DNA of 64,000 nucleotides from Kalaharituber pfeilii (lineage: Eukaryota; Ascomycota; Pezizomycetes; Pezizales; Pezizaceae). The position numbers and the translations under genes are program-made. The notes beneath the pieces were generated by a model, which saw only the letters and a program-made list of their open reading frames with translations, was not told the DNA's origin and searched no databases. This document shows positions 41,940 through 52,134 of the stretch, piece by piece; positions within the stretch are counted from its first letter, which is position 1; every line of letters begins with the position of its first letter. The stretch is taken from assembly GCA_015179045.1 (NCBI GenBank), contig WHUZ01000051.1, forward strand, positions 372,001 through 436,000, in the 5' to 3' direction.

Positions 41940-43048
41940 CTTTTTTTTTTTCTTATTTGAAAGGTCCGAGAGGGTGGAATTAGTGTATCTTCTGTATAAG
42001 AATTAAAGTGGAATTACTACTACCAGAATATTATCTTTCTATCCCATATCTAAGGCCCTTTCCGACGTGCCATGTCCATTGAGTACGTAGGTCGGATTAC
42101 TCGTTACTGCAATTAGTGAGCTTGAGAGTGCAAGTTCTGGGGTGAATTGAGACTTTATTCGCGACTCAAGGGGACATACGTAGCTTCAAATTGCATTCAG
42201 GAATTTGACAAATTCAAATTATTGTCTAGAGACACCTTGGATGCAATGTGTATATTTCCGGATGAGTTCAAAATCCAATGAATGTTTGAAGGGTCAGAGC
42301 TTGTGTTCACAAATCGTGAGGAGTACGGCTTTAAATGAAGTAAAGTTTTGAAAGTTCTATGTCCCACTTGACGCGTCGGAAATGTAGTTAAATGTGTCGG
42401 CAAACTCATGCAGCGAAGTCTCGTTGTAGATGATGCTGGAGGGCAACACACAGAAGCAGCTTAGCCCAGGTATTGCCCCTATTGTCTGGTACGTTAAAGG
42501 AGTGAAGTTAACTTTGTATTGCGCTATGGGGGACCACTTACGTTCCGGGCTAGGTTAACATGTTCTTGAATGCCAAGGGAGGTTGTCATGTTACCGCATT
42601 TCCCAGGGCGATGCACGAGCGACAGGGTGCAACATGGCGCACACGACAGGGATGCGTTGTGACATGTTCCCCAGTTTTTTTCCTGTGCGCCCTATGCTCC
42701 GGGCGCATATGGCGATTTTTTCCTTAATCGAGATGATTATTCTATTTAACATTGAGTGCTAACTAACAAGCTTCTCTCTCTTCACCATCATAACTATGAA
42801 TGGCGTGATTATCATGCGTCATCTCTCATCGCTTATCATTGATACTTTGTTGGGTCACCCTGACATTACATTACCCCCGTTCTTACGGCTGACGTCCTCG
42901 TCAGACCTTCACTTCATTGAGATTTTCACTTCATTCCTTCTGTATGTCAGGGGCCTGTATCATCACCTTGGGGCTACCGTTAAACCTCTCCATGGGTAAA
43001 AAAAAACCCTGTGGGAAAAAGCACTCCATGGGCGAGGAAGGTATAGGC
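41940..43048. other. gene-free stretch
   Basis: No recognisable gene. A GCGCCC-rich segment at 42690-42720 resembles those at 4290 and 26200. Confidence 0.4.
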
Positions 43049-43347
43049 TCAGTGTCCATCCACCGACAACAACCACCTCAGAACGAGCGTTTGGAAGTGA
43101 CTCCACAACCACAACGTCCCCCCCGCTAAAAATTACATAGATCGAAAGCGCTCAGCGAGCTGAGTCTTTTGATCCAACTTTCATCCTCAAACACTCGAAA
43201 CTACGTTATTCCCCCGAGGGGGGAAATCTCGAGGACCCCTCAGCTCATTACCACCGTTGCCAACATATCACCGCCACCCTTGCCACCGCCAAGCGCCAAT
43301 AGGAAGTCCCAAATCCTCGACCGACGACCCGTAAGAGTAAAGGCAAA

Positions 43348-44142
43348 ATGTCGAAGGACAAGAAGACCAGAACGGCCTGGGACGACATAAACGAGTTCAA
43401 CAGACGTTTCAGGGAAGAAAGACGCCTCGGGTCACTCGGACTTTCACCGACATCAGCGTCACCACCGCCACCTCCACAGCCACTGGGGTTCAGCCCCATC
43501 AAGGCAATAGACATCCCGCCGAGCCCGCCACAGGCCTTAGGGCTCAGCAAGATCACGTGCTTAGGCATAACACCGGAGGAACCACAAGAAGCACTAAGCT
43601 TCAACTACTACGTGTTACTCTCGGAGGAACCCACTTCCGAGGAGGTAGCACCCAAGACTTCGACCGGGACGAAGACAACGCCAAAGAGGAAGAGGAAAGT
43701 CAGACAGACAGAAGGAACCAAAAAGACATCCCCCCCTCCTCCAGTCGAAGAACAGGCGACTCCCCCAGCCGCCCCCACGACATCAGCCCCAGCCACAACC
43801 CCCAAAACCAAACCAGCTCCGACATCCGCGCCCCGCCCCCGCCACGGTACACAGACATCACCTCATCACCGACCCCAACCACAACATGGCATCGTCATTC
43901 ATGGCGTCGCTTTGAGGAAAGACTTGGGAAGAGTGAGGAGATGGATAGAGACATCAAACCAGGACCTAGGCAAGACCACAGGCATTCGGTGGTTGCGGAA
44001 GGAAACAACACTGAGAGAAGAGGGAAAAAAGACAAGCTCGGTGGTCATTTACTTAGAGACACCAAAGGAAGCCGGGAAGGTTAGACTCGGGGGGAAGTGG
44101 TTGCGTACGGAGATCTACGAGCCGGACAGAGGAAGGAAATAG
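43348..44142 (+). CDS. LINE ORF1 (RNA-binding type), ORF1-only family
   Basis: An intact 264-residue frame starting MSKDKKTRTAWDDINEFNRR. It has two Pro-rich repeats (FSPIKAIDIPPSPPQ, LSKITCLGITPEEP), a basic linker, a Pro/Ala/Thr-rich middle, and a conserved C-terminal domain: GIVIHGVALRKDLGRVRRWI, GIRWLRKETTLREEGKKTSS, VVIYLETPKEAGKVRLGGKW, ending EPDRGRK. In Tad-clade LINEs this domain is followed by CCHC zinc knuckles and then ORF2; here the stop comes directly after DRGRK. Homologous copies at 15430 and 23612 stop at the equivalent residue. ORF1 proteins bind the element RNA. The protein probably uses reverse transcriptase from another LINE. Confidence 0.85.
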   Translation: MSKDKKTRTAWDDINEFNRRFREERRLGSLGLSPTSASPPPPPQPLGFSPIKAIDIPPSPPQALGLSKITCLGITPEEPQEALSFNYYVLLSEEPTSEEVAPKTSTGTKTTPKRKRKVRQTEGTKKTSPPPPVEEQATPPAAPTTSAPATTPKTKPAPTSAPRPRHGTQTSPHHRPQPQHGIVIHGVALRKDLGRVRRWIETSNQDLGKTTGIRWLRKETTLREEGKKTSSVVIYLETPKEAGKVRLGGKWLRTEIYEPDRGRK

Positions 44143-44146
44143 GCAG

Positions 44147-44399
44147 TGTGGTGACGACGACGGAATGGGTTAATGCAAGCTTGGCATGGATAAGGAAGGC
44201 ACGTGGAGATAAGGGCAGCACGTGAGGCGATATCGTATATATAGATTTCCTGTACTCTAGCACACACAATCAACAACCTTCTCTTCTCTTCTTTTCGCAC
44301 TCGCACTCGCACTCGCATTTGGTCGTACGTTCGTTCCGCCAGTTCTCACCGCTCCGGTCCATCGCAAGGCAGTAGTTGATACTATCTGTCTATCTTACA
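44147..44399 (+). repeat. 5' LTR of the gag-only element
   Basis: TGTGGTGACGACG start and CTATCTTACA end. It contains a TATA-like CGTATATATAG at about 44233 and three CACTCG repeats. Confidence 0.93.
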
Positions 44400-44829
44400 T
44401 TGGTCCCTTCGACCGGAGAGCTGTGGCTGAAGAACGAAAGTACGATAACTCGCATCTTGGGCATCTTTGAGCATCTTTGGGCATCTGGGCTAGCATAAAC
44501 TCGCACAACTCGCAAAACTCGCACAGCCCACGCTCTGGCACATTCGCACGCTTCGCACAGGTCGTACTCTCGCATACTCCATCACTTGCACGCCTCGCAC
44601 GCCTTGCACACATCGCACGCCTTGCACACATCGCACGCCTTGCACACATCGCACGCCTTGCACACATCGCACACATCGCACATATCTATATCTCATACTC
44701 GCACCACGGAAGGTCAACTCAGCGCTCAGGAAAGTGGGAATAGCTGGAGACCCTGAAGAACGCCACCGAGATAGTGTCAGAGGAAAAATTTTTCCAAAGC
44801 AACAAGGGTCATTCGGTATCGTAACAAGA
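44400..44829 (+). other. leader of the gag-only element with 18 bp repeats
   Basis: At 44585-44690 are about five units of CACACATCGCACGCCTTG. Cys/Ala/Arg-rich frames here are repeat by-products. The first ATG of the gag frame follows at 44830; the frame is open upstream but lacks an ATG. Confidence 0.65.
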
Positions 44830-46800
44830 ATGGAGTCAAGAATTGCCAAGCACGTAGCGAAGCACGTGGCGAGGTATCTGAATGGTCAGCTGGATAGTCT
44901 AGTGATTTTAGTTGGGGTCGCTATCATTAGCCATTTCGCCACCTTTCCAAACCTGGCAGTACTTATCATCGTTCTTGGCATATTGGAACTGAACCGCACG
45001 GTAAGCGGAAATGATGAGGATAGCTCTTTTGGTCCTAGGTATGGCAGCCTTTCTGGAGATAAAAAAGAGCTCAGAGGGCACGCACCGTCAACATCAGCAC
45101 CGCGCACTTCATCCGCACCGCAAGCACACCTCGCTCTTCCTTCATTCCTCGCACATTCCTCTTCTTCTTTCTCGCCCTCACCGTACCTTCGCACCTTCTC
45201 GTCTTCCTCGCACCTTCGCACCTCCACGCCCTCGCATCCTCGCATCGCACCGCACCTTCGTACCGCACCGCACCTTCGTACCGCACCACACCCTCGCACT
45301 ACCTCGCATTTTCACACACCGTACTCTCGCACTGGTCACCCTCGTCTTCGCTCGAAACGATACTTAGCACCCGCATCCAGCAAGAGAAAGGACCGCTTAT
45401 CAGTCACGGTAATCGATCATTGGACTCAGCAACTTCGTTTATCTATCCAGGCACTTGAGAAGGCAATAACAACAATGGCTGAGAGTGCTTCCGTTTCGCA
45501 AGGGACAATTCAGACAGCTCAACCCGCTGTTACTCACGCACCTGCAACCTATTTCTTCCCACTTCCACACCAGCCTGGTGCCCCACGCTTCGATGGCAAC
45601 AACGCAACGGACTTTCTAACGACCTGGGAGGATCTGACTGTTGATTGGACTGATGAATACCGCATAAAGAAGCTTCCGCTATACTGCGACAAGATTGTTA
45701 GCAAGTATATCAAAACCATGGTTCACTTCAAGCAGATTACCACCTGGAGCGAGTTCAAGAATGAGTTCCTTGAGGAATTTAAGGACGAAGATACAGAGCA
45801 GCACAAGTACACTGAAGCGTACCTTCAATCAATCGCTCGCACAATGCGTAACACATTGGACCCAACGCCTTCACAATTCCGAGCTTTTATCTTCGATTTC
45901 GCAGAGAGGGCAGATCAGCTGGTTGCGAAAGGGATTATCAATGAGCATACCCGAGTGTTTCTCTTCCTGCAGGCATTTTCCGATAAGCTAGGCGATAAGT
46001 TATGTAAGAAATGTGAAATTGATATAGAGGATACAGCCACAACGAAGCAGGTTTGGGCGACATTGAAAAAGGAGGCACTAGGGTTATGCACCAAAGACGA
46101 CTCACAGATGAAGAAGTTGTGGAAGGTTACACGCCTGGCCGGGAATGAAGCTCAAAACGGTTCCAGAATATATATTCCGCCGCCGCCGCAACCGCAACCG
46201 CAACCGCCTTCGCAGTCCGAAACTAGCAAGCCACCTTCCGGGATCATGGGTAAGGATAAGGACGTCGACGAAATCTCGAAAATGATGAAGGAGCTTAAGC
46301 TCTATCAAGCAGAAGCACAACGGCAAATCGAAGAGCAAATCGCACAGATAAAGTCCCTACAACCTAAGCCGTATTATTCGCCCACACAATATGGTAATCG
46401 TGAATATCCGCCCACAGCAAATAGAGTTAATATCCGAGGATGCTATTGGGATGGGGGCATGCATGGGAGAGATTCTTGTGAAGAGTTGAAGAAGGCTCTG
46501 GCGCGAGGGGATGTTCATCGACGAGGACCAGTTCTATATCTTGGGCAAGAGGGGGTAGGTGACTCAATCCGGGTTCCAGTGCCCACTGAAAAGGATGGAA
46601 AAATTGAATGGCAACGAGAATGGGTCGCCGCGCAACTTCGAAAGAAGGAATCCGAGATGGTCAGGGAGGCTAGTTGTATTACCGTCGAGGAAGACCACTC
46701 TGTGGGAATGATTAATGGAAAGCCAATTGCATACGTCGGATGCAGAGGGGGACTGAAGAGCAAGAAGGGGGGGGGTCGTGAAGACGTGAAGTCGTGGTGA
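44830..46800 (+). CDS. Gag-like protein of the LTR element
   Basis: 656 residues from the first ATG (MESRIAKHVAKHVARYLNGQ); the frame is open further upstream without an ATG. There is a hydrophobic segment (LVILVGVAIISHFATFPNLA) near residue 20-50 and a Ser/His/Pro-rich stretch. The retrotransposon gag core reads FDGNNATDFLTTWEDLTVDW, FKNEFLEEFKDEDTEQ and FRAFIFDFAERADQLVAKGI. A Pro/Gln repeat and a coiled-coil KMMKELKLYQAEAQRQ precede a zinc-knuckle-like CYWDGGMHGRDSC, where the second Cys is replaced by Asp. The hydrophobic N-terminal segment is unusual for Gag. The frame is intact, in keeping with the young LTRs, so the particle protein is likely still made and used in trans. Confidence 0.82.
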   Translation: MESRIAKHVAKHVARYLNGQLDSLVILVGVAIISHFATFPNLAVLIIVLGILELNRTVSGNDEDSSFGPRYGSLSGDKKELRGHAPSTSAPRTSSAPQAHLALPSFLAHSSSSFSPSPYLRTFSSSSHLRTSTPSHPRIAPHLRTAPHLRTAPHPRTTSHFHTPYSRTGHPRLRSKRYLAPASSKRKDRLSVTVIDHWTQQLRLSIQALEKAITTMAESASVSQGTIQTAQPAVTHAPATYFFPLPHQPGAPRFDGNNATDFLTTWEDLTVDWTDEYRIKKLPLYCDKIVSKYIKTMVHFKQITTWSEFKNEFLEEFKDEDTEQHKYTEAYLQSIARTMRNTLDPTPSQFRAFIFDFAERADQLVAKGIINEHTRVFLFLQAFSDKLGDKLCKKCEIDIEDTATTKQVWATLKKEALGLCTKDDSQMKKLWKVTRLAGNEAQNGSRIYIPPPPQPQPQPPSQSETSKPPSGIMGKDKDVDEISKMMKELKLYQAEAQRQIEEQIAQIKSLQPKPYYSPTQYGNREYPPTANRVNIRGCYWDGGMHGRDSCEELKKALARGDVHRRGPVLYLGQEGVGDSIRVPVPTEKDGKIEWQREWVAAQLRKKESEMVREASCITVEEDHSVGMINGKPIAYVGCRGGLKSKKGGGREDVKSW

Positions 46801-47329
46801 TGTTGAGATGTTGAGGTATACGCAAGTTTGTAGGTATAGATCTCGTTTGCATTGCACATTCGCTTGAGTTCGCTTGAATTCGTTTGATTCGTTTGCTTGC
46901 TTGATCGATAATCTGCTTCTTTTCTTTGTCGCGAGGGGTCCGCTTTTTTTTCAAGGGGGGGTGGAAAATGATGTTGAAATCGGCGGATTTGGTCTATTTC
47001 CTTGCATTTCGCACTTCTGTTAATCTCCTGTCAGTTTCTTGTGTTTTCGGAAGTTAATGTGGGAGGATCATTTTATCCGGTCATTTTGACGTCATTGAAA
47101 GGGGTAGCGACGAGGTCTTTTTGCTGTTCTTTTTGCTCTTTCTTGATTTTTGCTGTTTTTGTCCATTTCGCTTCTTCTTTTACGCTTTTTCTGCTATATC
47201 GCTGTGATGTCTGAGGTTTCGCGGTGGTTTGCCTTGTCTTTGGTCGTTTCTTTGGTCGTTGAGGTTGAGGTTGAAAGGAAGGAGAGGTCAAGGTCGCGAT
47301 GGGGCCGCTCTATGGGGAGGGGGGTCGGA
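46801..47329 (+). other. 3' untranslated part of the gag-only element
   Basis: No pol genes. It contains G-rich tracts (AAGGGGGGGTGG near 46955) and ends with the polypurine tract before the 3' LTR. Confidence 0.7.
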
Positions 47330-47582
47330 TGTGGTGACGACGACGGAATGGGTTAATGCAAGCTTGGCATGGATAAGGAAGGCACGTGGAGATAAGGGCA
47401 GCACGTGAGGCGATATCGTATATATAGATTTCCTGTACTCTAGCACACACAATCAACAACCTTCTCTTCTCTTCTTTTCGCACTCGCACTCGCACTCGCA
47501 TTTAGTCGTACGTTCGTTCCGCCAGTTCTCACCGCTCCGGTCCATCGCAAGGCAGTAGTTGATACTATCTGTCTATCTTACA
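47330..47582 (+). repeat. 3' LTR of the gag-only element
   Basis: Same as the 5' LTR apart from one G-to-A difference in the GCATTTGGTCGTACG region (GCATTTAGTCGTACG here). Confidence 0.93.
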
Positions 47583-47761
47583 GCAGGCTCGGGTATCTCT
47601 CTCCCCGAACCACGAAGGCACACTTCGGGAAACACATGTAGTTAAGACAGTTCTTTTCTTTCTTTTAGTTTAGTGCTTTTACAATTAAACCCTCGCCATA
47701 GCCCATAGGGCGGCATGCGAGTAATGAAATTAAAAAAAAAAAAAAAATCAGTGTCCATCAA

Positions 47762-48240
47762 TTCTTCGATTCGTCGGCATGTGCTCCGTTCAGCTCTTCG
47801 ACTCGTCGGTATATGCTCAATTCAATTGTCAACTCTTCGATTTTCATCGGTATAGGCTCAATTCATCAGTCTTCGATTCGTCGGCATGTATTCAGTTCAG
47901 CTCTTCGACGCATCGGCATAACTCAATTATCAATTGTCAGTCTTCGATTTGTCGGTATGTGCTTACTTCAGCTCTTCGACTCATCGGCATAGCTCAATTA
48001 TCAATTGTCAGTCTTCAATTCGTCGGTATGTGCTTACTTCAGCTCTTCGACTCATTGGCATAGGTTCACTCTTCGATTTGTCGGTATGTGCTTACTTCAG
48101 CTCTTCGACTCATCGGCATAACTCAATTATCAATTGTCAGTCTTCAATTCGTCGGTATGTGCTTACTTCAGCTCTTCGACTCATTGGCATAGGCACAATT
48201 CAACTCTTCGATACATCGGTATATGCTTAGTTCAATTGTC
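47762..48240 (+). repeat. satellite with TCGGTATGTGCTTACTTC core
   Basis: Five to seven imperfect units of about 60-75 bp, combining GCTCTTCGACTCATCGGCAT, AACTCAATTATCAATTGTCA and TCGGTATGTGCTTACTTC. The second copy of the LINE target duplication lies at its left edge. Confidence 0.8.
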
Positions 48241-49250
48241 AACTCTTCGATCCATTGGCTTTCTTGGGTGCTCATTATGAAATTTAATAATTTCCTGCAG
48301 TACTAAAGGAGCCTGTAAATCATCGAATGATTCCCATGTGTCGGATTCTGCACCATAATCTTTCCAATGGACTCGGTACTTTACGCCCCCTTTGGTGCGT
48401 CTGCTATCAACAATACAATCCACCTCATATAGTGGTTCCTATTCCTCATCATTATCTTCATTGTCACTTCTCGATGATGGATCAACCTGTGGTTGCACTC
48501 TATCTTTAAAAGGCTTCAGTAGTGAAGTGTGTATCACCTTGTGCAGGCGTAGCCTTTTAGGAATGTTTAGCTCATACGCATGCCGGCTGATTCGTCGAGT
48601 AATGGTATATGGACCAATATACTTGCTGGATAAGGACTTGTTTCCAGTTTGTACTGTCAAATTGCGGCGATCCACCCATACTTGGTCTCCAACTTGAAAT
48701 TGGCGAGATTTGTCAATGTGGAGTGCAGAGCGCTTATCGTTGATCTGCTTGAGGGTTTGGTGAATCTGGCTGTGTACTGCGGTCATACGTTCAATCCATT
48801 CTTCAGCAGCTGGGCTGGCATATATGTAATCATCATTGACATGAATAGTACGGGGGTCAAACCCATATGCTGTATCCATGTGTGGCGGTATTTGTAGAGT
48901 TGTATGCGAATTCGGCTAGTGGTAGCCATTGTACCCAACGTTTCTGGCGATCATGGCAGTAGATTCTCAAGTATTGTTTGAGTGTTTGTATCGCTCTTTC
49001 ACTCAAGCCATCTGTCTGTGGGTGATGTGCTGTTGACAGCCTCAGACCAATATGAACCTTTGCATTTAGATCTCGCATAAATGCACTTGTGAATTGTGGG
49101 CCACGGTCTGAGGTAACATGCCTGGGTAAGCCATGAAGTCGCCATATTTCACAAATGTAGGCATTTGCTACGTCCTCTGCTGTCCATGTCGTTTTAGCAG
49201 GTATATAGTGCTGCATCTTAGTAAAACGGTCTGTGACACCAAAAGGTAGA
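48232..49250 (-). pseudogene. Ty3/gypsy chromoviral integrase fragment
   Basis: The minus strand reads VTDRFTKMQHYIPA, then DVANAYICEIWRLHGLPRHV, TSDRGPQFTSAFMRDL (second catalytic Asp), LSTAHHPQTDGLSERAIQTL (catalytic Glu), LAEFAYNSTNTATHG, the GPY/F-like KYIGPYTITRRISRHAYEL, and a chromodomain VDSRRTKGGVKYRVHWKDYG with DTWESFDDL. A frameshift near 48870 and loss of everything upstream (reverse transcriptase, protease, gag) and of both LTRs mark it as a relic. Chromodomains of such elements direct insertion to heterochromatin, fitting this repeat-rich locus. Confidence 0.9.
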
Positions 49251-49436
49251 ACTACCGGTACCACCCGGTAGTGCGGTCGGTATATATAGGAGTATCCGAA
49301 CGGGCCGGTCAGCGACTCGCTTACGTTTGCGCACGTGGTCAAGGATCTTGGCTCCCTTAGACGTCCACACGTACTAGTAATCAGCTTCCCTCTGCCGCCA
49401 TGGCACGCCAAGCCGTGACAGAATTCCACTGGCATG
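49240..49436 (+). repeat. promoter-like repeat, copy 2, and flanking sequence
   Basis: GGTAGAACTACCGGTACC, GGTAGTGCGGTCGGTATATA and TAGGAGTATCCG match the 34000 copy in reverse. The boundary with the integrase fragment is at about 49250, so an LTR-type sequence may have cut the gypsy element. Confidence 0.6.
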
Positions 49437-49716
49437 GCTGGCCCTAGCCATTCCAGCAGCCATTTCGGTAGCCATTTTGGCAGCCATTTGAGCACGCATT
49501 TCGGTAGCCATTTCGGCTGCCATTTCAGCACACATTTCGGTAGCCATTTCGGCTACCATTTCAGCTGCCTTTTCAGCACGCAGTTCGGCAGCTATATCGG
49601 CTACCATTTCACCAGCCTTTTCAGCATGGATTTCAGTAGCCATTTCGGCTGCCATTACAGCACGTATTTTGGTATGATAGCCAGTTCGGCCGCCATTTCG
49701 GCAGCCATCTCAGCAG
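49437..49716 (-). repeat. 12 bp minisatellite, third array
   Basis: GCCATTTCGGTA and GCCATTTCGGCT units, as at 15061 and 21261. A hAT-type end begins directly after it at 49717. Confidence 0.9.
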
Positions 49717-49885
49717 TAGTGAGCGGCACGAGCCGAGCTAACTCGAGCTCAAACGAGCCAAGATCATGCTAGTGTTTTTCTTGACAGCTCGCTAAAATGC
49801 TTAGCCAGTGCAAGGTTTCATAAACTGTAAATATCTAATATAGTAATAATTAGAGACTTGGAGCTCATTCTGACCTACCAAGTTC
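49717..49885 (+). mobile_element. left part of a hAT MITE, cut by a second hAT element
   Basis: TAGTGAGCGGCACGAG start and close similarity to 6902-7075, up to GACCTACCAA, after which a second TAGTGAGCGGCACGAG begins at 49886. The right end of this MITE is not found. Confidence 0.85.
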
Positions 49886-51026
49886 TAGTGAGCGGCACGA
49901 GCCGAGCCAGCTCGAGCTGGCCTGGCATGAGCTCGAGCTCTGGCTCGAGCTTAAGACAGGCAAGATATGCTAGTGTTTCTCTTGACGGCTCGCTGAAATG
50001 ATGGCTCACTAAAAGCCAGCGCACGGTTTCATAGTTAACTGTAAATACTGAATATGGTAATAAATTAGAGACTCGGAGGTCATTCCAACCTGCTAACAAG
50101 TTCTATTAAAAGTGATTCAATTACATAGACCTATATCAAGTCTGTTACGTTTAATATCTTTCAAGGTCTCTAGGAGATAAGTTGTACATTTTAAAAGTGT
50201 ATTTATAGGCCTCTCTATTCTTTCTATCCTCTTGAAATTCTTTTCTCTTTACCGGTATCCAATATCAAGACTTCGGAACTCATACTACGCTTCGAGACCC
50301 TTAATCCTCATACTATACTTCAAGCACTTTATCAATATGGCAACCAATTCTACCTCAATTCGTGACGCCTTTCTTGCCAGCCTAGCTGGCCGATATTCTT
50401 CAGTTAAAGACCAGCATACTATTTTGAACTCTCATCATCATAGTTTCCTGTATGAAAGATGTATGATTTTGCGGCGAAAAGTATCAGATACTGAGCACGA
50501 GATTTTGTGTATGCATTGTTCCAAGACTTGGCAGGTTAGGAGCCGCACAACAACTACATCTATGTTACTTCGCCATTTTCGAAAGTGACATGCATCACTT
50601 CCACTTTCTACAACTGAGGAAAATACTCACCTTTCAGAACTAGCGGTATCAACTAGCAACGCCACAGAATCAAAGCGACGAACACCATTTGACATAATGG
50701 TTCCACTAAAGCGAGCTAAATCAGATGGCTTTTCCGAAACACAGTACCGTGAACTTCTCTGCCGCTTTCTTATCTCAACAAATTCACCAATCAAACTGGC
50801 AGAAAAGGCATCATTTTTAGAGCTCCTCCAATATTGCAACTCGAAAGCTCAAAAAATCTCAGCTCGGACTATACATAGAGATATTCTGAAACTCTATAAC
50901 AAAACTCGGGAAGGTGTTATTCAACTTTTACGTACACACATGGAGTCACAAGGGTGCTTTAGTTTTACTATTGATGCTTGGACCGCTAGTAATTTTAGTC
51001 CTTACTTAGCGTGCCCGATGTGGTAA
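49886..51026 (+). mobile_element. hAT element remnant, probable autonomous partner of the MITE
   Basis: The left end TAGTGAGCGGCACGAG and its AGCTCGAG-rich subterminal region match the MITE at 6902, and a hAT transposase gene lies inside in the expected place. The right half, including the rest of the transposase and the right inverted repeat, is missing after about 51015. Confidence 0.82.
50338..51026 (+). pseudogene. hAT transposase, N-terminal part
   Basis: Starts MATNSTSIRDAFLASLAGRY. A BED-type zinc finger has its Cys pair in LCMHCSKTW and first His in LLRHFRK. An in-frame TGA at 50586-50588 falls between the two His residues of the finger, possibly a TGG or CGA changed by a single transition. 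The same frame goes on: KRRTPFDIMVPLKRAKSDGF, ARTIHRDILKLY and FSFTIDAWTASNFSPYLA, the region of the first catalytic Asp of hAT enzymes. It then ends abruptly at ACPMW, so the catalytic core and dimerisation domain are absent. The nonsense codon and the truncation both make it inactive. Confidence 0.87.
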
Positions 51027-52121
51027 CGATCTGCCCCCCTGTAACGATCTACTCTCTGGGCACTCCTCGTCATGCATTCCTCACTGTACTACTTTTATTT
51101 GAATATATTGCAACTATAGAAATTGCTTAACATTATACCAATTTGACATCGCTGAATCAGAATTTGCTATCATAATGAGGAAAAAATCAAAATTCCAATA
51201 TTTACAACTAAATTTATCATTATTTACCTAAGTTGAGTCCTCCCTGTATATAGTATACCGTTGCTCAACATTCTCGAAATCAGAAAAATTATATAGAAAA
51301 CTAGTAATTCTCATCCATCTAGAGCTGGTCTTTTTATTAAAAGTCAATATTGCATATACAGATCATGTGGGATGCAATGCACCTTCAATTGTATAGAAGT
51401 AGTTTATATTCGTGAGCTAATCTCTATACCTTGATCTGACCTTCAGTGTTCCTAGACTCCTCAAGTGATTCAGGAATACCGGGACTTGAAGTTGTAGTAG
51501 TTGAAGCACTAGGGGTGGTAACAGTAACTCCTTCTGAGGTGCCAGGTATGACAGAAGAGACGTATGGCTCAAATCTGCTATTGGAACCTTCTTCTACCCA
51601 CCCCCCCTTCTAGTATTCAGACCCTCCTATCTCATGAACTAAAGATCTTTCCCAGCCCCAGCCATGCATGTGAGTTCCTCTATGGTGTCTGTTTGTAACT
51701 TGTTCAGCTGCAGCCATCTCTCTCTATTTTCGTTCCTCTTTTGCCTTACTTTCTTGATCCATTGCTGCTAACTACTTTGCATATCAGCGGCTTCTTTCTT
51801 ATCCTAAACTATTTTCGCACCTTCTGAAGTTTCTCTTCCTCCTTTCTGACCTTCGCTGGTACTCTCTGTTTCCTTTTCGACATCTCCTACTATTTTTTCC
51901 TTCTATTTCCAGTATTGCTTTAACTTCAGCTCGAGGCGGCTTAGGAGGAAGTGAGTGAATATAACGTCTTGGGCGTCTTGGGTAGAGAACCGCATCCCAC
52001 CAGATCAGTGAAAAAACACTTGACTAGTGACGTTTACTAGTCCTCTGCATAGCTCATTTAGCAATACGCACCTGCATCCCATATATTTGCTGTCGCATTT
52101 CGCATACGTCGCATATACGCT
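51027..52121. other. gene-free stretch with possible transposase relic
   Basis: The segment starting TGTGGTAACGATCTGCCC at about 51019 could be an LTR start, but no end was found. On the minus strand 51950-51690 reads PPKPPRAEVKAILEIEG and KAKEERK, resembling the C-terminal tail of pogo/Fot1-type transposases, without a long frame. 51688-51755 is an inverted copy of 52225-52290. Confidence 0.4.
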
Positions 52122-52134
52122 CTATCGGCCACCC

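Larger units (their letters stand above)
44147..47582 (+). mobile_element. gag-only LTR retrotransposon, very young
   Basis: Two 253 bp LTRs at 44147-44399 and 47330-47582 differ at one base as read. A 4 bp duplication GCAG flanks it (44143-44146, 47583-47586). The primer site begins TGGTCCCTTCGACC one base after the LTR, and a polypurine tract (GGGGAGGGGGG, 47314-47324) precedes the 3' LTR. The interior has one gag-like gene and no protease, reverse transcriptase or integrase. It is inserted just after the stop of a LINE ORF1. It must be copied by another element's enzymes. Confidence 0.93.
43061..47747 (+). mobile_element. full-length ORF1-only LINE with nested LTR retrotransposon
   Basis: Flanked by a perfect 12 bp duplication TCAGTGTCCATC (43049-43060, 47748-47759). 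Without the nested LTR element it is about 1.25 kb: leader 43061-43347, an intact ORF1, a short 3' UTR (resuming at 47587), the family A hairpin at about 47693-47722 and poly(A). The leader matches the one ending at 21260, so both copies share the same 5' end as well as the same 3' end. This is a defined non-autonomous LINE family, not a random truncation. Confidence 0.93.

Noticed and set aside
44395..44743. Cys/Ala/Arg-rich frames in the LTR element leader
   Set aside because: Produced by the 18 bp CACACATCGCACGCCTTG repeat; no independent support.
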